Positions 58,696-64,000 of a stretch of DNA of 64,000 nucleotides are shown one piece after another (within the stretch, counting starts at the first letter, position 1; every line of letters begins with the position of its first letter). The notes under the pieces are model-generated. The model saw nothing but the letters and a program-made list of their open reading frames with translations, was not told the origin of the DNA and searched no databases. The stretch spans positions 15,176,717-15,240,716 of the forward strand of contig OY727098.1 of NCBI GenBank assembly GCA_963402885.1, in the 5' to 3' direction. This stretch comes from Antedon bifida. Lineage: Eukaryota; Echinodermata; Crinoidea; Comatulida; Antedonidae. Position numbers and translations under genes: made by a program.

Positions 58696-60202
58696 ATCAG
58701 ATTCGGATTCCTTATACGGACCCAGAAAGCCGAAGTGCAGCGCCTTCCATGAACGATATGTCTCTATAAAGGCCATATCAATTATTGCGAAGAATGTTAA
58801 TTGATTTGTATCAACGGCGTGGATACATCTCATCATACCTTACCTCATTGACCGCTCCCCTTAAAGAATACATCAAAATTATTTTTGCTCTAAAAAAACA
58901 ACAAACAAAAACAACGGTTCGAACGGGGGACAAATGTGATTGTGGGATGGATGCTTTTTTTAAATAAATTTTATACCGGGGTAACCTCTTCAGTCAAACT
59001 GCCCAGAAGGCCCCAGTTATGAACAGTGGCTATGTGAACTTTACCAACATGAAAATACAGATAGATATGTGGTCCACTCTATTAAATTCTGTAGGCAATC
59101 CGGACCACTGTCCCAATTCTGGACCACTTTTTAGTATAATTTTCAGACCTGCTAGTGTTAAAAGATAGGACAGAATTTTCAAAAGCCGGCGAGCAGTCTA
59201 AGTAACAAAGTAAACTGAAATTGCATTTTCTCGAGAACTACTGTCCAAAGGCAAGAGTTATAATTTGTGATTTGTAATTTTAAAACATAATTTTATTTAC
59301 AGGTTTTTTATACGAGTAGTTTAAAAAAACCTATTTACCCGTTTGTTTTTGGCGTTGCTGTTCTATTGTTAGTTAGTCAACTGATACTATTCTTAGTTGA
59401 AAGGCTGGTTACATAACCATTACACCAAATTCGCATAGTGTAATTAGCCTAAGTCACACAGCATTAAGACACATATATAATTTACAGTATGATTTATATA
59501 TATATATATATTTCCCGGAGAAATCTTATGTAGGAGAATTTTACAGTAGGCGGAGGTATGCACTATCGGAGTGGCTTTCTTGTTCACAATGCGACTCTAA
59601 AGTTAGTAACTACTCCTAGTAACATAAATTACGGCGTAATAATACCGATATTAAGCCGATTAAGAGAGTAGCCTATGACGTAGGCCTACGTAACCAGTAT
59701 ATTAAAGAGTATAATAAGTCTTACACAAAACCCATCGGTGCGGTACTACTAGAGCCAGGCGCCACCGCAAATTAAAACTAACCAGGAGGGGATATTTTCA
59801 TAGATTAAGCAATCGATATGTAAAAGATGTATTTCTCCGACAATTTATTTTAATGAAGATCGTGGGTTCCATTGTTGGGGGGAGAGAGCGAGAGAGTGTG
59901 TGTGCATAACAAAATGATGATTTACATTTGTTTTATTAATGTCATGGTTTTTTGGTCAGTTTCGGATTTATTGTTTTTAACACGTCACATATATTATGTT
60001 TTACCTCCTGTAAGTGGTGAACCTTGAGTTCACTGTTGGCTGGGAAAATAAATCAATAAAATGTTTATCAAAAAAAAAAGTGACTACATTATAATTCTTT
60101 TAAAATGAATTACACGAGCCATGTTTTTACACGGAGATATCGATATTAAATAATTATTTTATCTCATTTACAGAAATTTAACTATTGGTAAAGTTCTCAG
60201 TC
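58696..60202. other. Upstream region of the DYNLT gene
   Basis: Contains the inverted partner of the 36.4 kb repeat (59037-59160), a short TA run near 59495-59512, and a GAGAGAGC/GTGTGTGT patch near 59880-59905. A TTTATCTCATTTACAG acceptor ends at 60172, 30 bp before the DYNLT start codon, so a 5' UTR intron is likely. Its donor could not be placed. Confidence 0.5.
59037..59160 (+). repeat. Dispersed repeat copy, partner at 36360-36480
   Basis: Holds CAGATAGATATGTGGTCC, CCGGACCACTGTCCCAATTC and TGGACCACTTTTTAGTAT, then AGTGTTA. Inverted relative to the intron 2 copy in gene 2. Confidence 0.75.
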
Positions 60203-60808
60203 ATGTCGTCAACTCACCGATTGAGTATTGGGAATGTTGAAAGTTTCAACAAAGTGCAAGGGAGCACTGGAACGTCAAGAAGGATGTCTATCGCATCCAG
60301 AAGAAGTTCTGTAACCAACTCCACAATAGGCGAACACTCTCGCTGGAGGCGTCAATCAAGACAAATGTCCACAAGTTTCAGATTCAATATGACACAGCAA
60401 AGTAAAATGAGCTCTCCTGCTGGAAGCAAACCAGCAAAGCCGATCATCAAAATGGAGAATACTTACAAGCTCGGTCCAGACCACGGAGAAAAATTCAGAC
60501 CAGGCCAAATCGAAAAAATAATTAAGCACACGTTTGAACAGAATCTTAAGGGAATGAAGTATGAACCCAGAACATGCGGAATATTTGCTCAAAGACTTGC
60601 AGAAGAAATTAAAGAAAAAGTGCGGGAACAAAACTTTAAACGGTATAAAGTGGTTTCACAGGTTTTGATTAACTCCAAAAATGAGCAAAGTTGTGAAGTG
60701 GCCAGTAGAGCCCTCTGGAACACGGAGACGGATAATTTCGCTTCATACACGTACCAGAACGGAAGTTTCATTGCTCTTGGACTTGTACATGCTTCTTATT
60801 ATGAATAG
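60203..60808 (+). CDS. DYNLT-like: Tctex1-type dynein light chain (DYNLT5/TCTEX1D-like)
   Basis: One exon codes for 201 residues from ATG 60203 to TAG 60808. The first 85 residues are Ser/Arg-rich (RRMSIASRRSSV) and probably disordered. The rest is a Tctex1 domain: M-E-N-T-Y-K-L-G-P start, helix YEPRTCGIFAQRLAEEIKEK, strand FKRYKVVSQVLI, A-S-R-A-L-W-N-T-E-T-D strand and turn, and the typical end Y-Q-N-G-S-F-I-A-L-G-L-V with final Y-Y-E. Tctex1 light chains sit as dimers on dynein intermediate chains in cytoplasmic or ciliary dyneins. The MENTY.LGP start and N-terminal extension point to the DYNLT4/5 (TCTEX1D) branch. A splice acceptor 30 bp upstream suggests a 5' UTR intron. The in-frame sequence upstream has no ATG, so 60203 is the start. 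Confidence 0.9.
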   Translation: MSSTHRLSIGNVESFNKVQGSTGTSRRMSIASRRSSVTNSTIGEHSRWRRQSRQMSTSFRFNMTQQSKMSSPAGSKPAKPIIKMENTYKLGPDHGEKFRPGQIEKIIKHTFEQNLKGMKYEPRTCGIFAQRLAEEIKEKVREQNFKRYKVVSQVLINSKNEQSCEVASRALWNTETDNFASYTYQNGSFIALGLVHASYYE

Positions 60809-62603
60809 TTCAGTCGATACGGTATCATGTCTAGCAACAATAAAACAGCCTGCAGTATCGTGTCTGCTGACGGCTCTAAAATTAATCTCTCCCTATTCTA
60901 TAGTGTAGAGTATCCCACCATATGGATTGCCGGTCAGAAGTCCCTAGATACCGCTCTATGGTGGCTAAATAATGTGAGGCCAATTTGCTCTTTTGTCCCC
61001 GTAAGTGTTGTTATCTGAAATTGCAAGAAGACCTAATTTCATGTATAGTTTTATTGTGTATATTGACGGTCAAATTTCCCACATGGAAAATAATTATAAG
61101 GTGGTGTATATCTTGTAAATGAACTCTCCAATAAATGACGATGATCCATCCATCCACGTCATCAGGGCAGGTTTATTATTTTATTATTCATTTTTTACGG
61201 ATTGTTTTAGATTGGATCAGGTCGGGCGGGATTGAAAGCAAAATATATTTTACACCATCTGAAAGTCTGGCGTTGTAATAATGTAAATGAAAACAAAATT
61301 TTATATAGTCATCATGTGTTAAACGTGACACTTAATTACCATATAGTATAAAAGTGTTAATTAATGGTAATCATCTAAAGATACACTGCATCTCTACAGG
61401 CCTATTGATTCAAAATCATCAATTTGATTAACTATCATTTTGTTCATTGCATGCATCATCAAAGCATGAGGTTGCCAAATTGGTAAACGGACATTGTGTT
61501 ATTATTTCAAAAAAATTAAAACTAATTATGTATTTTAATAATAATAATACTGATAAATTAATCTTTGTTTTTAAATATCACTTTACAGATTAGTTAAGAG
61601 ACATTGTATCTTTTGTAATTATTGTGATTACAGGCCCAAGTGGCCAATTTGTGTGTTTTGAAATATAAATTGTTTATAAAAACATTGCTGTACTTTCTTT
61701 GTTTGACACCTGTGTGTCGGAAGCAGCTATAGCATTTATTAATTAATAATTAATAGTACGAATTTGTAACACGCCAATTCCAGCAGTAAGTGATCAAAGG
61801 CGCGGTGTATGAGAGAGCTCAAACTGAAAGAAAAAGATGAGTTTTCAAGGCAGATTTAAAGGCGATATGATGATGACGACGATGATGATGACGATGATGA
61901 TGAAAATAGAGTAGGCTGTACTCTATATTATACTGTACTTCTTTCTGTAATAAAATTATTAACAGCGCCCTCTGACGTGCCTAGTTGATATTAAAGGCCC
62001 AGATGCAGCAAAAAATTATATTGGTTATTATATCGGTCTATACAAGCTTGTCCTATATGTTTCATTTATTTTAATTGTTAGTATGTTGACGTGTACGCTT
62101 TTTTTAATAAAGCATTTAATTCTCCTCAGTTCATAGGCCACCCATCGGAAAACCCAGTAAAATTAGTTCTAATTTGTCCTACATAAATAATGTTGCAAAT
62201 AGAGATAGTTTCCTTTAAAAATATATGAAGAGAATTTATTGTATTGTATTTTATTATAAATAAATGAATGTCCATAAAAATGCGATATCGAATTTAATAT
62301 ATGTTTGGTAGGTGGTAGAAAAAAACTATCTTACAATAATTGAACAACAGAGGGGGCTAGACTATATATACAAAAAAATGAACCTTGACTTTATTGATTC
62401 ATCAAGATTCAACGGACGGACCGAGCGAGCTACACACACGGCGACTGATGACGATGGTAGAAGAAGTATTTGTTTGTTAAATTTAAATTGATCATAGACT
62501 TACAACTATGCAGAATGGTATACTACATAATATATAGGGTTATAATAGGTACTTTATTCAAATCTATGATTATTTAAATGTAAAATTTGATGTGTACGTC
62601 ATC
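60809..62603. other. Intergenic region between DYNLT and PDZ genes
   Basis: Contains the 3' UTR of the DYNLT gene, a GATGAC-type trinucleotide microsatellite at about 61868-61905, and the 5' UTR of the PDZ gene. No other gene is seen; the short frames after 60809 are shadows. Confidence 0.5.
60839..60844 (+). terminator. Candidate polyadenylation signal of the DYNLT gene
   Basis: AATAAA 30 bp after the stop codon. A second AATAAA lies at 61130-61135 and could be the one used. Confidence 0.4.
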
Positions 62604-64000
62604 ATGTCTGAAAAACTACCAAGGAAGAGTCGGCATTCACAAGAAGAAGACGGACCTACGAGTACGCTGTTGGCTGTTTTTAAACCACCAAGGCGCAGAT
62701 ATTCAACGTCCAACTGTGATTCAAACAATGATAATTTTTATGATGGATCCAGTACAGGAAGAATGTACGAAAACTCATCTTCTCCTGGTGCTTACATAAG
62801 AGTAGGACATGCGACGAACGTAAAACATGTTCAAGGAATAAACCCTGAGACGGTACATGCAATAAAAGCAATTGATAATGAACTTGCTAGGCCCAATATT
62901 TCAAACCAAGACACAGTGGATGGAAACGCTCAGTCACATCTTGGTTCGTCTAAAAGAATGAAAATGAATAGTGTTCAAGAACGTGAAATCCAAGGAGGTG
63001 CTTACTTACTCAGAACTGTAGAAATTCATAAAGTTTCTGGTGAAAAATTAGGATTTTATATTCGAGAAGGTAATGGGATTGATCATAAAAATGGTATTTT
63101 CATCACAAGACTGGTTCTTGGAGGAAAAGTTGAGGAGAGCGGTTTATTGCGTGTCGGCGATGAAGTTCTTTACGTTAACAGTATACGTGTTTCTGGTAAA
63201 ACACTCGATGAAGTACATGTTATATTACAGATTCCTAAAAGGCTACTAATAACCGTAAAATCTAAACAATTTGGTAAAAGCAAATTCCAGGATTTGACGC
63301 GTACTCGTTCTGGTAGCGCCCGATATAGTTCGGACTCAATTAATCATAGAGAAGTGGTTAAACAAATGAAGGGAAATGGATTGAGTGAAAGTTCTAGTCC
63401 TCACACCAACGGAAACTATTCCAAAGCGTTGTTACTTAACGATGAGCTTCAAACTAAGTTGCACTTGAGCCCAGCACTGAGTATAGAAGACGATAACCGG
63501 AGTAATGCTAGCGAGAGCTCGTACCAATCACGAACAAATAGTTCATATGAAACGTCGTTTATACAATCTTGTGATCCATATGCCTTTCCCGGGAATGAAC
63601 GTGATCAAACATTGTCAAAGATAAGACCCTTATCAGCTATGTTGCCAGATAAAGAATCAAAGAGGTTTAACCTCCTGGGTCATGATACTAAAATTATGAG
63701 TAGACCAGTATCGGCGATCCTATCCAGTACAACAAGTCAAAGTTTTGATTTTGAATTAGAATCAAGAAGAGATATTGCAAATGAAAAATTGGGTAAGGAA
63801 ATTTAGGCCAAGTAATTATCATCATTAGTATAAATATTCAATTTATTTTAAATAATAATACCATTTTCCATTATCAAAAGTAATATTGACAATCAATTAA
63901 TGTTAAAATGTCTATACAAATATATTAGTGAATGTATTGTTAGTTGTTGATGTCTCTCAGATTTGAGGTTAGATCAGGACAGAGTGAAATTACACCCTTC
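62604..64000 (+). CDS. Par-6-type PDZ protein, continues beyond the window
   Basis: ATG at 62604 opens a frame that is uninterrupted to a TAG at 63806 (400 codons). A Ser/basic N-terminus (TLLAVFKPPRRR at 21-32) precedes one PDZ domain at about residues 135-222. The carboxylate-binding loop is L-G-F-Y-I (149-153), followed by G-I-F-I-T-R-L, G-L-L-R-V-G-D-E-V-L-Y-V-N and the R-L-L-I-T-V-K end. L-G-F-Y-I-R-.-G and the I-F-I-.-R-L-V pattern match Par-6 PDZ domains, but the PB1 domain of Par-6 is absent. The tail is Ser-rich and repeats RP[LV]SA[MI]L (341-347, 367-373). A strong donor G|GTAAGG at 63792/63793 and an acceptor TGTCTCTCAG ending at 63960 allow continuation into 63961-64000 (D-L-R-L-D-Q-D-R-V-K-L-H-P) in frame. 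The TAG is then intronic and the 3' part is missing. Confidence 0.8.

Noticed and set aside
60827..61018. Short frame after the DYNLT stop codon
   Set aside because: Lies in the 3' UTR, overlaps a polyadenylation signal and has no domain.
62592..62603. Extended start of the PDZ gene at 62592
   Set aside because: The codon is GTG. ATG 62604 is the first in-frame start; the ATG at 62590 is in another frame.

Overview
This is an AT-rich window of an animal nuclear genome. Genes are split by GT-AG introns, polyadenylation signals are present, and most of the DNA is transposon-derived. The protein families (EAAT-type SLC1 carriers, a Tctex1 dynein light chain, a Par-6-type PDZ protein) are animal-wide. 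The palindromic word TAGGCCTA recurs about 19 times where under one is expected. My best guess is a marine deuterostome such as an echinoderm, but that is an inference and I cannot name a species.

Four host genes can be built exon by exon. Gene 1 (+, 4953-9634, 7 exons, 503 aa) and gene 2 (-, 15197-41148, 8 exons, 508 aa) are convergent paralogous excitatory amino acid transporters. Six introns match in position and phase, and residue numbering is identical from W252 on. Gene 2 is over five times longer because its introns are full of transposons. Gene 3 (+, 60203-60808) is a Tctex1/DYNLT light chain with an intronless coding region. Gene 4 (+, from 62604) is a PDZ protein that probably splices at 63792 and runs off the window.

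Region by region: 1-3400 holds decayed Polinton-like remains (an integrase fragment with an in-frame stop and a frameshifted acidic ORF) plus duplications and ATT microsatellites. 4953-9634 is gene 1. 9635-15196 is intergenic with MITEs and one Helitron-like element. 15197-41148 is gene 2, with introns holding Helitron-like copies, a hAT MITE, a piggyBac-type element, a Ty3/gypsy remnant, a 1.6 kb hAT-like element, tRNA-derived repeats and a TIR element with a broken trihelix domain. 42821-58695 is a 15.9 kb block made almost only of Helitron2-like units. 60203-64000 holds genes 3 and 4.

The most unusual feature is the 42.8-58.7 kb block. Six A-type and four B-type units lie head to tail in two arms facing each other across a 51 bp spacer. 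Every full 3' end has a hairpin followed by CTAGT. Each subtype has its own asymmetric terminal inverted repeat, changed together at both ends, and every A unit carries a tRNA-like segment. Sequence identities and element families were judged by eye; no search was run.
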